Both the position numbers and the translations under genes were made by a program. Shown here one piece after another: positions 17,459 to 26,077 of a stretch of 64,000 bases of DNA. A model generated the notes under the pieces. It saw only the letters and a list, made by a program, of their open reading frames with translations. It was not told where the DNA came from and did no database searches. Source of the stretch: JAJYSO01 sp964451785 (GTDB taxonomy: Bacteria; Bacteroidota; Bacteroidia; Flavobacteriales; Flavobacteriaceae). The stretch is taken from NCBI GenBank assembly GCA_964451785.1, contig CAYVJG010000007.1, positions 31,182 through 95,181 of the forward strand, read 5' to 3'. Numbering within the stretch: position 1 is the stretch's first letter; every line of letters starts with the position of its first letter.

Positions 17459-17845
17459 TTAATTTTTAAGCAGATTAGTTGCTTTAACTTGTTTTCTGAG
17501 CAAGTTGATAGTTTGTGACACATCTTCTCCTTTCACATCGGTAGCACTCATCGATTTTGAATGGGTCTCCTCATCAGAACTCGTTTTTACTGAAACGGTA
17601 ACTTTAATCGGATACTCTGCATCGGCATAAAGCGAATTGAGCTGCTCGGCCTTAAACGATTGAAAATCTTTAATCGAATTAAACGTCAAGGTGGTCTCTG
17701 TTTGTGAAATTTCCATTGTAGCCAAATCGGGCTCTTGTACCTTAATGATAATACTCCCTTCAAAATCACCCGGATTTGGAGCAGCAAAGCTAAAACTAGC
17801 CATTAAAACAAAGGCTAAAGCAAAACATAGTTTTTTTAAATTCAT
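17459..17845 (-). CDS. Small exported protein of unknown function
   Basis: I chose the start at 17845 (MNLKKLCFALAFVLM...) because it gives a clean signal peptide ending in SFSFAA at about residue 21; an in-frame extension to 17914 would bury that signal behind a second hydrophobic stretch. The 128-residue precursor yields a mature protein of about 105 residues, polar, without cysteines and with alternating beta-type pattern (GSIIIKVQEPD, TLTFNSIKDF). No family recognised. It sits alone between the pdh terminator and the divergent outer-membrane receptor gene. Periplasmic or surface location is inferred from the signal peptide only. Confidence 0.65.
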   Translation of the reverse strand: MNLKKLCFALAFVLMASFSFAAPNPGDFEGSIIIKVQEPDLATMEISQTETTLTFNSIKDFQSFKAEQLNSLYADAEYPIKVTVSVKTSSDEETHSKSMSATDVKGEDVSQTINLLRKQVKATNLLKN

Positions 17846-18050
17846 AAGTATAAATTTTTTAGTTAATATAAAATTACAAACAAATAGTGAATTACACAAA
17901 TTCAATTTAAGCACTACTACCTACACTATCAGGTATTTAAAAAATAATTACACCTACAGGCAACCTTTTATACGTTTTCATCGTCTTTATAAATAGAGGT
18001 TAACTCTTGCTATTTTAAGCTTAAAACCAGTTCATTTTTATAATTCGCCA

Positions 18051-20371
18051 GTGATAAATCTCCTTACTTTCAAAACCCGAATTTGGCTCAGCCTAATCAG
18101 CCTCTGTATGTTTAATTTTAGTAGTGCTCAAAACATCAGTGTAAAGGGGCGTGTCATTTCTGACAACGGCGCTCCTATTTCGGGTGTCAACATTTTTGTA
18201 CAACACACAACTAAGGGCGCTATCACAGACAGTTTAGGACATTATCAACTACAGCTTCAAAAAGGGAATCACCAACTACAATTCAATTATATTGGCTACT
18301 TGCAACATCTTGAATCACTATCCATTCAAGGCGATTCATCTGTTGTCAATGTACCGCTCGTCATCTTACAGCCCAGCGCTCAAACCCTAGAAACTGTGGT
18401 CATTGAAGGAAAACCAAAAATGCGTATTGCTCGTCAAGCAGGCACCTTGACTGTAGCTGTCAGTAATACTAATTTTGAAGAAACGCGCAATGTATGGGAA
18501 GGTTTAAAACGCGTCCCCATGCTACGTGTAAAAAATGGCGGAGGGGTTCAGATTTTAGGAAAATCGGCTATTGTAGAGATCAACGGCATACGCACCAAAA
18601 TGTCAGGAAGGAATCTCGAAAACTACCTCAAATCTTTAAATCCTAATTCAGTTGAAAAAATAGAGTTAGAACCTAATCCGGGGGCGGCTTATGGCTCGCA
18701 AGTTTCTGCCTACATCAATATCGTTTTAAAAGAAGGACTCAACAACTATCGCCTAAGTCTAAAAACGATCAACGGAACGCGCCATAAGTATTTCAACACC
18801 TCAGGCGCCAACTTTTCGCTTAACTTAAAAAAGCTGCGTTTATACACCAATTACAACTTTTCTTATACACCTATAGAAACAGAGAGTAATTTGATACAAC
18901 ACATAGAAAATTCGCCATTACAGCACACTGATAACTTCTCCAAAAATTTAGCACGTACCCATAGCGTAACCGCTAATTTGTACCTCAAGATCGGCAAAAA
19001 AGACCAACTGAGTGTAACGAATTACTTTTCAAACTCAAATGGAAATCAAGAAGCCCGGAATACTCGTGAAAATTACTTGAGAAAATTTAATAACACCAAT
19101 AAAAATCGTCGTCTCCAATTTGCACAAGTATGGAAACACAAATTCAGTGATTCAGTCAGTATAAAAATTGGCGCTTATGAAGTGTTTAAAAATGGAAATA
19201 CGCATAACTCTGCTCAAGTCAACACCGACACTCCACAATTTCAGCAGGTACAAGCTGACATCCCTATTTTAATCGGCTTTGCTGATTACGAAAACACAAC
19301 TACTTGGGGTACCACCTCAGCTGGATTGCGCTATCGCGATATTACGGTAGATAACAACAACTTTAACCGCATCGGTAATCAACACTTTTCAGCTCCTTAT
19401 CACTATACCGAGAAGGCCATTTCAGCCTACTTATCACAGCGTTTTTCTGTTGGTGATTACAGCAGCTTCAGCATAGGATTACGCTCTGAAAGTTCGATTA
19501 TAGATTACACATTCACAGCACTTAACACAACCGATTCATATAGTGATAGTCCGCGGTACACCAACTTGATGTACAATGCACAATACAGTTGGTTTACGCC
19601 TAGTAACAATCGTTTGTATAATATTGCCTTCCGAAAAATGATTCAACGGCCCAACTACAGCGCCCTAAATCCATTTTTAGAGCTTTCAGGCGATGGCACA
19701 TACAATACCGGAGACACACGTCTTGATCCGCAATTGTTTTACAATTTAATGTTTTACACACACAAAGGCGATTGGACCTTTTATGCCTCTACAGCTTATA
19801 TCAAAGATTTAATTTCTAACACCTACCTCCTAAAAAACAACAGCCTTACGCAGAACTATCAAAACTTTGCTAACACCTATATGGTCGCCGCCGGAGCAGA
19901 GTTTAATCGTGATTTTTTCAACAACTTCTGGACGGTCAAAGCGGGGGTTGACCTTCAATATTTTTACCTAGATGATGATACTTTTGTAATGGACAAGTTT
20001 ACTCCCGCACTTTCCTTTTCTTTTAACAACACGCTAAATATCACAGATACATGGCATGCGCAAATCGATTTTTCCATCGGAAACACATATCAAGATGGCC
20101 TCTTTAAACATCACGGATCAGCTAATCTCGATTTTCTATGCAAAAAGAACTAGGTTCACATTTTACAGCCACACTCTATGCTGAAAATATTTTACAAACC
20201 AGTCGTGCTTGGCTAGAAACCACAGTTCCTCATTTTTATTACGCTACTAAAACCTATCCCGACAGCCCGGTTATCGGGCTTTCAATACGCTATACATTGA
20301 CAGGCAAAGCCTATAAATCACATCAAAACACAAGCATTGATGATAGCGCTATTGATCGTTTAGGCTCCTAA
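18051..20371 (+). CDS. Outer-membrane beta-barrel (TonB-dependent-receptor-like) protein, broken by a frameshift
   Basis: The gene starts at GTG 18051 and reads a signal peptide (to about residue 26), a CarboxypepD_reg-like domain (about 28-105), a plug-like domain with LKRVPMLRVKNGGGVQILG and LNPNSVEKIELEPNPGAAYG (about 130-225), and a barrel. The first frame stops at 20153. The last 70 or so residues of the barrel (KELGSHFTATLYAENILQTSRAW and on) lie in another frame, 20138-20371. Adding one T in the TTTT run near 20131-20135 restores continuous reading (...NLDFSMQKELGSH...). It belongs to the outer-membrane beta-barrel family 3 type. Either the gene is damaged or this is a homopolymer sequencing error. 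Substrate unknown. Confidence 0.8.
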
Positions 20372-20377
20372 CTTACT

Positions 20378-20413
20378 AAGGATGATTCAAAATACTGAAT
20401 CATCCTTTTTTTA
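20378..20413 (+). terminator. Terminator after the outer-membrane protein gene
   Basis: The stem AAGGATGATTCA/TGAATCATCCTT with a five-base loop is followed by a run of seven T (part shared with the stem). Confidence 0.9.
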
Positions 20414-20442
20414 TCGGCTTATTTTTTTCTAACTTTCGGTCG

Positions 20443-21390
20443 ATGAAATATTTAGTTTACCTCTTATGCATTATCAGCTGGAGCTGCCAAGGGCAAGTTA
20501 CACCAGCAGCACAAACAGCTCGACAACTCATTACTAAAACACAACTGCACCAACAGCTGGCGTTTTTAACGTCTGACAGTTTACAAGGACGTCAATTTGG
20601 AACGCCACAAATTGATCAGGCTGCCGATTATATCGCGACTTATTTTAAGCACTACAACATTAAAGCTTTTCAAGGCAATTACAAACATCCGTTCAGTTTT
20701 CACGGTAAAACAGGCTACAATATTTTGGCTTACATTCCTGGCACCGACACCAAGCTTAAAAACGAATATATCCTGTTAGGTGCACATTATGACCACATCG
20801 GCATCACCTCTCCTGTAGCCGGCGATAGCATTGCCAACGGCGCCAATGACGATGCTTCTGGCACTGTAGCCGTTTTAGCTTTGGCGCGTTATTTTGCAAA
20901 ACATCCCCCTAAACGCAGCCTTATTTTTGCTTTGTTTTCTGCTGAAGAAGAAGGTTTAATCGGCTCATCGCGTTTAGCCGATCAATTTAAAGCTGATCAC
21001 GTCCCTATTACTGCCGTTTTAACTTTCGAAATGATTGGGGTGCCACTAAAAGACAAATCTTACCAAGCCTATTTAACTGGGTATAAAAAATCAACTCTTG
21101 CTCAACTTTTTAATGCCGGCACAAAAGCGAAAACACTCGGATTTTGGCCTTTTGCTCAACACCACCACCTCTTTAAACGCAGTGATAATTATCCTTTTTA
21201 TGCCGCTTTAAACGTTCCAGCGCACACCATATCTACCTTTAGCTTTGACAACTTCAACTATTACCATCGCCCGGGAGATGAATTAGCCACGCTTAATATA
21301 GACTTTATGCAACAACTCATTTTAAATTGCATCCCCGGAATCGAAGCAATTGCCAATGCAAAGCCGCAAGAAATACATTTGAAATCATAA
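20443..21390 (+). CDS. M28 family zinc aminopeptidase, exported
   Basis: This 315-residue protein has a hydrophobic N-terminus ending at Cys15 (SWSC, a weak lipobox) and a single M28 domain. The zinc-binding blocks are present: His115 in GAHYDH, NDDASGT near residue 134, the catalytic pair in SAEEEGLIGS near 167, and FEMIG near 192; the last His is expected in the YYHRPGDE block near the end. The family removes N-terminal residues from peptides in the periplasm or at the surface. It lies 19 bases before an SDR gene on the same strand. The exact substrate is unknown. Confidence 0.85.
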   Translation: MKYLVYLLCIISWSCQGQVTPAAQTARQLITKTQLHQQLAFLTSDSLQGRQFGTPQIDQAADYIATYFKHYNIKAFQGNYKHPFSFHGKTGYNILAYIPGTDTKLKNEYILLGAHYDHIGITSPVAGDSIANGANDDASGTVAVLALARYFAKHPPKRSLIFALFSAEEEGLIGSSRLADQFKADHVPITAVLTFEMIGVPLKDKSYQAYLTGYKKSTLAQLFNAGTKAKTLGFWPFAQHHHLFKRSDNYPFYAALNVPAHTISTFSFDNFNYYHRPGDELATLNIDFMQQLILNCIPGIEAIANAKPQEIHLKS

Positions 21391-21395
21391 CTTTG
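21388..21395 (+). promoter_or_regulatory. Possible -7 box for the SDR gene
   Basis: TAACTTTG matches TAnnTTTG, overlaps the stop codon of the upstream peptidase gene and lies 15 bases before the SDR start. No TTG is found at the expected spacing, so the call is weak. Confidence 0.3.
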
Positions 21396-21409
21396 CAAAT
21401 AAAAAACAT

Positions 21410-22093
21410 ATGCCCAAACGCATCATCATTACCGGCACCAGCCGTGGCATTGGCTTTCAGCTCGTTCAACAATTAGCTGCTGCCGGTCATCAGGTTTTAG
21501 CGCTTTCGCGTCATAACCAATCTGTAGAAGAATTGCAACTAGAGCAAGTTACTAGTCTGACTTTTGACATCACCAAAGCCGAAGATATCGCTAGCGTCAA
21601 AACATTTGTAAGTGATACATGGGGTCAAGTTGACGTCTTAATTCACAACGCTGGTTATTTAGTACACGACGACTTTGAAAGCATCAGCATCAATGCGCTA
21701 CAACAGGTTTATGCCGTAAATGTTTTTGGGGTATATGAACTGACCCAAGTGCTATTACCCTTGATGCATTCTGAGTCACATGTCGTTGCCATAAGTAGCA
21801 TGGGCGGCATTCAAGGCAGCGTCAAATTTCCTGGCTTAACAGCCTATAGCTCTAGTAAAGCTGCGGTGATTAATCTTATGGAAGTTTTAGCCGAAGAAAA
21901 GAAAGAAAACGGACCGATTTTTAATACACTTGCCTTAGGCGCTGTACAGACGGAAATGTTTGAAGAAGCTTTTCCCGGGGCTCAAGCCGGATTGCAACCT
22001 AAGGATATGGCCGCGTACATTGCGCAATTTGCACTAACAGGCCATAAGGTGTACAACGGAAAAGTGTTGCAAGTCTCTAACTCAACTCCGTAA
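21410..22093 (+). CDS. Short-chain dehydrogenase/reductase
   Basis: This 227-residue Rossmann-fold oxidoreductase has the nucleotide-binding motif TGTSRGIG (residues 8-15), HNAG near 80, the catalytic Ser (ISSMGG) near 130, and the Tyr-x-x-x-Lys pair in AYSSSKAAV near 145. SDR enzymes use NAD(P)(H) to oxidise or reduce hydroxyl/keto groups; the substrate cannot be read from sequence. It is 3 bases from the next gene (SprT-like), so the two are translationally coupled, without a clear shared function. Confidence 0.88.
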   Translation: MPKRIIITGTSRGIGFQLVQQLAAAGHQVLALSRHNQSVEELQLEQVTSLTFDITKAEDIASVKTFVSDTWGQVDVLIHNAGYLVHDDFESISINALQQVYAVNVFGVYELTQVLLPLMHSESHVVAISSMGGIQGSVKFPGLTAYSSSKAAVINLMEVLAEEKKENGPIFNTLALGAVQTEMFEEAFPGAQAGLQPKDMAAYIAQFALTGHKVYNGKVLQVSNSTP

Positions 22094-22096
22094 TTT

Positions 22097-22702
22097 ATGA
22101 TGAAAGATATCCTTTATAAATACCTGCCGGAATTGGCTGTTGATCCTATCTTCGCATTGATTAAGGATAAGGGTATCTACCTCAAAATTGTAGCTGAACG
22201 TCAAACACGACACGGTGATTACCGTCGTTTAACTAACGGACAGCATCAAATTACCGTAAACACCAACCTCAACAAATATCGTTTTTTGGTAACTTTAGTA
22301 CACGAAATTGCGCATTTGGTGGCTTTTGAGCAATACGGTAGACGCATTAAACCACACGGATTAGAATGGAAGCTCTGCTTTCAACACTTAATGCTTCCCT
22401 TTCTCAATCCGTCAATTTTTCCTAAAGATTTGCTGCCCCTACTCGCCAAGCACTTTCGCAATCCACGTGCCAGCAGTGATACGGATGCTGCTTTAGCCGT
22501 CGCTTTAAAAAGTTATGACCCTGTTACTGACAACACTTACCTCTTTGAGCTACCTGCGGGAAGCACTTTTCGCAGCACAAATGGAAAAATCTTTAAAAAA
22601 GGGCCTAAAAGAATAAAACGATACGAATGTGAGGAGCTTGCTTCGGGAAAAATTTATATCTTTCAGCCCCATGCAGAAGTTGAATTGTTAAAAACTATTT
22701 GA
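22097..22702 (+). CDS. SprT-like domain protein (putative zinc metalloprotease)
   Basis: This 201-residue protein has the SprT zinc motif His69-Glu-Ile-Ala-His73, followed by a third likely ligand in KPHGLEWK about 20 residues later. Bacterial SprT-like proteins resemble the catalytic domain of eukaryotic Spartan, a protease that clears DNA-protein crosslinks; that role is not proven for this subfamily. The C-terminal quarter (about residues 150-200) resembles the beta-rich tail of SprT proteins (KGPKRIKRYECEELASGKIY) but lacks a clear zinc ribbon. Start at the first of two ATGs; the coupled SDR gene lies 3 bases upstream. Confidence 0.85.
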   Translation: MMKDILYKYLPELAVDPIFALIKDKGIYLKIVAERQTRHGDYRRLTNGQHQITVNTNLNKYRFLVTLVHEIAHLVAFEQYGRRIKPHGLEWKLCFQHLMLPFLNPSIFPKDLLPLLAKHFRNPRASSDTDAALAVALKSYDPVTDNTYLFELPAGSTFRSTNGKIFKKGPKRIKRYECEELASGKIYIFQPHAEVELLKTI

Positions 22703-22743
22703 TTTTTATCATTTCTGCATAAATTTCGAATTAAAAAGCGTGT

Positions 22744-23817
22744 ATGAGTACTGATAATTATGCTGTAATTATGGCTGGAGGTGTTGGCTCCAGATTTTGG
22801 CCAATGAGTAAAACGAGTTTTCCGAAACAGTTTCACGACTTATTGGGTACCGGCCAAACATTGATTCAGACAACTTATTCACGATTGTGTAAAATTGTGC
22901 CACAAGATCACATTTTTATTCTGACCAACGCCCTTTACAAAGATTTAGTGCAACGCAAATTACCTGAAATTACGGACCAGCAAATCTTGTTAGAGCCTGC
23001 TATGCGCAACACGGCACCTTGCATCTTGCTATCAGCTTTAAAAATTCAAAATCTCAACCCTAATGCCAATATCATCGTGGCGCCAAGTGATCATTGGATT
23101 GAAGATGAAGACGCGTTTGCTAAAAATGTAAACCAAGCTTTTGCTGCTTGCCAAAAGGAAGAGCTATTGATGACCCTTGGCATTCAACCTACGTTTCCAC
23201 ACACCGGCTATGGCTATATTCAGTATGACGCTACCGATACCGGCAGAATTAAAAGCGTCAAAAAATTTACTGAAAAACCAGATTACCCCACAGCTAAAGG
23301 ATTTTTAGATGCCGGTAATTATTTATGGAATGCCGGAATTTTTATCTGGTCTGCTCAAGCCATTATTTCAGCCTTCAAGCAGCATCTCCCCGAAATGTAT
23401 CAGCTCTTTACACAAGATAAAGCGACTTATAACACTGAAGCTGATTTTATTGCACAAACTTATCCTCAAGCCAACAGCATTTCTATAGATTATGGCATTA
23501 TGGAAAAGGCCGAAAACGTAGTCGTTTTACCGGCAGAATTTGATTGGAATGACCTAGGCTCATGGGGCTCTTTGTACGATAAATTACCTAAGAATAAAGA
23601 AGACAATGTCATCATCAATGCACAATGTGTTTTAGATGACACCCGTGGCAACATTATTAGAGCCTCTAAAGACAAAATAGTAGTCGTTAAAGGACTTAAC
23701 AATCATATTATTGTTGAAACTGATCAAGTTTTATTGATTTATCCTAAAGACGATGAACAAGAAATTAAAGCAGTTAGAGCCACTGTTCAAGAAAAGTTTG
23801 GTACTGAGTTAGGCTGA
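22744..23817 (+). CDS. manC: Mannose-1-phosphate guanylyltransferase
   Basis: This 357-residue nucleotidyltransferase has the pyrophosphorylase signature MAGGVGSRFWPMSKTSFPKQ at residues 10-29 and blocks APSDHWI, TGYGYIQ and FTEKPD further on. The Tyr/Asn-rich NYLWNAGIFIW segment near residue 195 is typical of ManC. It makes GDP-mannose from mannose-1-phosphate and GTP, a precursor for surface polysaccharides and fucose derivatives. It is the single-domain form, without the C-terminal isomerase of bifunctional ManC/ManA enzymes. It lies 41 bases after the SprT gene and is followed by a repeat element. Confidence 0.92.
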   Translation: MSTDNYAVIMAGGVGSRFWPMSKTSFPKQFHDLLGTGQTLIQTTYSRLCKIVPQDHIFILTNALYKDLVQRKLPEITDQQILLEPAMRNTAPCILLSALKIQNLNPNANIIVAPSDHWIEDEDAFAKNVNQAFAACQKEELLMTLGIQPTFPHTGYGYIQYDATDTGRIKSVKKFTEKPDYPTAKGFLDAGNYLWNAGIFIWSAQAIISAFKQHLPEMYQLFTQDKATYNTEADFIAQTYPQANSISIDYGIMEKAENVVVLPAEFDWNDLGSWGSLYDKLPKNKEDNVIINAQCVLDDTRGNIIRASKDKIVVVKGLNNHIIVETDQVLLIYPKDDEQEIKAVRATVQEKFGTELG

Positions 23818-23836
23818 TTTAACACGTCAAGAAATC

Positions 23837-23957
23837 CCCCGCTGCCGCAGCAACAGCAAAACTCCGAAGGAGTTTAATTATGATTAACCCCATACAAGCG
23901 AAGCGAAGTTTGGGGCTTCACTCGAACCCGAGACTCCGAACCCCGAAGTGGGTTCAA
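23837..23957 (+). repeat. Type B intergenic repeat (copy III) with a partial type A start
   Basis: A partial type A start (CGCTGCCGCA at about 23840) runs straight into a type B element at 23856-23957. The B copy keeps the three inverted repeats AACTCC-GAA-GGAGTT, CCCCA...TTTGGGG and GAACCC-CGAAGT-GGGTTC, with a variant middle (CTTCACTCGAACCCGAGAC) shared with the copies at 30458 and 31084. It marks one edge of the accessory island. Confidence 0.85.
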
Positions 23958-24051
23958 CAACCTTTTTGCATTAATTGTGATAAAGAGTTTTGGGAAATTC
24001 AAGAAAACTAAAAATAGGTCATAAGAAGAGCATGTCTTATGGCCTATATAT

Positions 24052-24150
24052 TTAATCACAAGGCTCATATGCATTAACACAATCTTGAACATCTTGATAA
24101 AGTGCTGCGACAACCACAATTATCAATCACGTATCGAGACCTACTAATGA
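24052..24150 (-). pseudogene. Decayed copy of the C-terminus of the 25000-25685 lipoprotein gene
   Basis: Read on the minus strand, this stretch encodes GLDT-stop-L..VALYQDVQDC-like residues: the last 33 codons match the C-terminus of the lipoprotein gene at 25000 (GLDTWL, then ALYQDVQDC, then Ala-Tyr-x-x-Cys and stop), with a TGA in place of the Trp codon. DNA identity is highest over the shared run CAATCTTGAACATCTTGATAAAG. No N-terminal part is visible upstream, where the small membrane protein gene ends at 24166. It is a remnant left by duplication of a lipoprotein plus membrane-protein unit followed by loss. Confidence 0.75.
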
Positions 24151-24165
24151 ATACTTCATCAATGT

Positions 24166-24480
24166 TCATATTTTTCGGTTTACTAAAAACCAGTGATAAC
24201 AAAAATTCAAATAATAAACTAAGGCTGTAATGTTCATCGACACATAAAAACTACAAATCAGGTTATCCGGCGATTTAAATCGCTTAAATAAAACAAAGTA
24301 TATTATGAGCGTTAACAAAACAGCAATTGTTAATAAACGGAATAATTGTCGTTTTAAAGCCAGTTTCAGTCTACAAAACAAGAAAACATGTTTCTTTTTT
24401 AAATAAACGAAAAAAAATAAGCTAGCCAATAACACAGCGCTATTTAACAAGTCTAGACTATGTACTAAGGATATTTTCAT
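24166..24480 (-). CDS. Small three-helix membrane protein, possible immunity protein
   Basis: This 104-residue protein is almost wholly hydrophobic with three predicted helices (about residues 8-26, 45-65 and 74-98) and basic loops (YLKKKHVF, FKRFKSPDN). Its layout matches that of the protein at 24624-24944: helix, YLK-K-K loop, helix, K-RFK loop, helix. The two look like diverged paralogues. It is preceded on the transcript by that gene and followed by the decayed lipoprotein remnant. No known family is recognised; an immunity role is inferred only from the arrangement. Confidence 0.6.
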   Translation of the reverse strand: MKISLVHSLDLLNSAVLLASLFFFVYLKKKHVFLFCRLKLALKRQLFRLLTIAVLLTLIIYFVLFKRFKSPDNLICSFYVSMNITALVYYLNFCYHWFLVNRKI

Positions 24481-24623
24481 ATCACATCATCATAATTAAG
24501 AGCATTCAAATCATCTTCATCAACAGGCCTATCACTTTAGGCTTTTTTGCTGATTTTTCCACTTTAAGTATTTATCGAACTCAGGTTATAACTTGTTAGA
24601 CCCCAGCATTTATTCATTAATTT

Positions 24624-24944
24624 TTAGCACTTCCCATTCTTGTTTTGTAACGAGACAAGCTTATAAATCACATAACCAAAAATATAAGCGGAATACAATA
24701 TTATTATTAAATCTAGGAATAAATAAAAATTTTCTTTAAACCTGAACTTTCTAACAGCTAAGAAAACAATCAAACCTGTTGAAAGCAGGCTAATTACAAC
24801 TATAATACCAAAAACTTTCTTATAAGGAATGCTTATTTTAGATAATGCTTGAGGCTTTTTATATTTCAAATATAAATATACAGGAATGCAAATAATAATT
24901 ACTATAAATTTAATATCTCTGATAAGTCCGTAAAAGTGTTCCAT
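24624..24944 (-). CDS. Small three-helix membrane protein, possible immunity protein
   Basis: I chose the start at 24944 (MEHFYGLIRD..., 106 residues) because the in-frame extension to 24965 lies inside a perfect hairpin. Three predicted helices (about residues 10-25, 40-62 and 70-92) alternate with basic loops (YLKYKKPQ, VRKFRFKEN). It follows the lipoprotein gene by about 55 bases on the same strand, and the intervening hairpin could tune the ratio of the two products. A second protein of the same layout lies next (24166-24480). Function unknown; the pairing resembles effector plus membrane immunity protein, which is an inference. Confidence 0.6.
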   Translation of the reverse strand: MEHFYGLIRDIKFIVIIICIPVYLYLKYKKPQALSKISIPYKKVFGIIVVISLLSTGLIVFLAVRKFRFKENFYLFLDLIIILYSAYIFGYVIYKLVSLQNKNGKC

Positions 24945-24960
24945 AACTCTTATACTTGAA

Positions 24961-24989
24961 TGCAATAGCTAATTTGATTAGCTATTGCA
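24961..24989. promoter_or_regulatory. Perfect 13-bp hairpin between lipoprotein and membrane-protein genes
   Basis: TGCAATAGCTAAT and its exact complement ATTAGCTATTGCA flank a TTG loop. On the plus strand it is followed by a T-rich run (TTATTTTTTATT), as in a terminator facing + ; on the coding (minus) strand there is no T run, so there it may act as an attenuator or RNA-stability element between the two genes. Confidence 0.6.
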
Positions 24990-24999
24990 TTATTTTTTA

Positions 25000-25685
25000 T
25001 TAGTTACAATTAACGTAAGCATCATAACAATCTTGAACATCTTGATAAAGTGCCACAGCAGCACCAACTGTTAACCAGGTATCAAGACCTGCTGTCGGAA
25101 TTTCTCCTGCTGTGGAAGCCACTAGACCTGCCGCATCAAGAAGCACATCAAAGGTATAAGCAATTTGTTTTCCTGTACAAGGATTATTTCCCCATCCAGC
25201 TTTTTCAAAGAACCAAGCTATAATTCCATCTACTTTTTTGGGTGGATTTTTTTGAAGTAACTCAAATTCACGGTGCATGGCGATTTCAAATTCTTTTTGC
25301 CCTAGTCCTTCAATTAACTCTTGATTTTGCGCTGCAAAAGAAAAAATAGCATTTGTAGATGACGGAGGAATTCCTAAATCCTGATTAAGTACTAGCGCAA
25401 AAGCTTCACGACTAATATAGCCCTCTTTTGCATAGCGGTTAATGTCGCTCTCTAATTGTTTTTTTGAACTTGTGCTTACCAAATCCGCATTAAACTCGAT
25501 GTTCATTAAGAACTTATAAACAACATCATGCGCAAAGGCCTGCACGCGATCTGCTCGTGACACACTAAATGTTGTCTTAGGAGTGTTTAACTCAGTTAAA
25601 GTTTCTGCGGTATCATTTGAACATGAACTTAGCATTACTAATGCTAACATAAGCAAAAGTGTTAATTTAATTTAATTTGTTTCAT
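25000..25685 (-). CDS. Lipoprotein of unknown function; signal peptide split by a 5-bp repeat frameshift
   Basis: From ATG 25685 the frame reads Met-Lys-Gln-Ile-Lys-Leu-Asn and stops. The long frame (to TAA at 25002-25000) is open from just after that point, with LLLMLALVMLSSC then SNDTAETL. Removing one copy of the tandem unit TAATT (three copies at 25663-25677) joins them into MKQIKLTLLLMLALVMLSSC, a textbook lipoprotein signal. The mature protein is about 205 residues: a helical N-terminal part and a Gly/Ala-rich C-terminal segment (AAGLVASTAGEIPTAGLDTW) ending in two cysteines. No family recognised. As sequenced, expression needs an internal TTG or ATG start (25656 or 25650). Two membrane proteins follow. 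Confidence 0.6.
25663..25677 (-). repeat. Tandem 5-bp unit (TAATT)3 inside the lipoprotein signal peptide
   Basis: Three exact copies of TAATT (AATTA on the coding strand) lie 8 bases inside the ATG. With three copies the signal peptide is out of frame with the rest; with two it is in frame. This is the position expected of a slipped-strand switch, although three copies is a short tract. Confidence 0.75.
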
Positions 25686-25718
25686 TTGTGAATATTTTTT
25701 AAAATTCACTGGCAAAAG

Positions 25719-25735
25719 AAAAAAAAAAAAAAAAA
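25719..25735. repeat. A17 homopolymer upstream of the lipoprotein gene
   Basis: Seventeen consecutive A (T on the coding strand) lie about 34 bases before the lipoprotein ATG, in the expected promoter region. Upstream is TTG (coding strand of GTTGTG) and downstream TTCTTTTG, a poor -7 box. Tract length would change their spacing. Confidence 0.8.
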
Positions 25736-25854
25736 CGACTTACACAACTTATTTTTACATTTATTTAATTTTTTCAATTACAAAACTAAAATAATTCATC
25801 AATAAAACACATTATTACTCAATAAACTTTAAAAAAAAGTTAAACAAATACCCT

Positions 25855-25900
25855 CGCTGCCGCACGAATCCTTTCGTGTGGTTCCTGAACCTTTTTGCAT
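25855..25900 (+). repeat. Single type A hairpin repeat
   Basis: CGCTGCCGCACGAATCC...TTCGTGTGG is a type A copy with a perfect CACGAA/TTCGTG stem. Together with the repeat at 23837 it brackets the accessory island. The rest of 25740-26075 is AT-rich with one imperfect inverted repeat at 25976-26014 (AGAGGC...GCCTCT enclosing AACTTTT/AAAAGTT). Confidence 0.75.
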
Positions 25901-26077
25901 GATAGCATGACATTTTGACTTAACAGCATTACCACAGGACACAAGTCAGCGGTAGCGTAGTAAGATTAACTAGACAAGAGGCTATAACTTTTTAAAAGTT
26001 AAACTAGCGCCTCTCGAATACGAAATATTTATTTTTTCATAAATTTATCATTGTTTTGAAAATTTAACAGAAAAAAG

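Noticed and set aside
24522..24550. Terminator between the two small membrane-protein genes
   Set aside because: GCCTA/TAGGC with TTTTTT faces the plus strand, while both genes are on the minus strand, and the stem has only five pairs.
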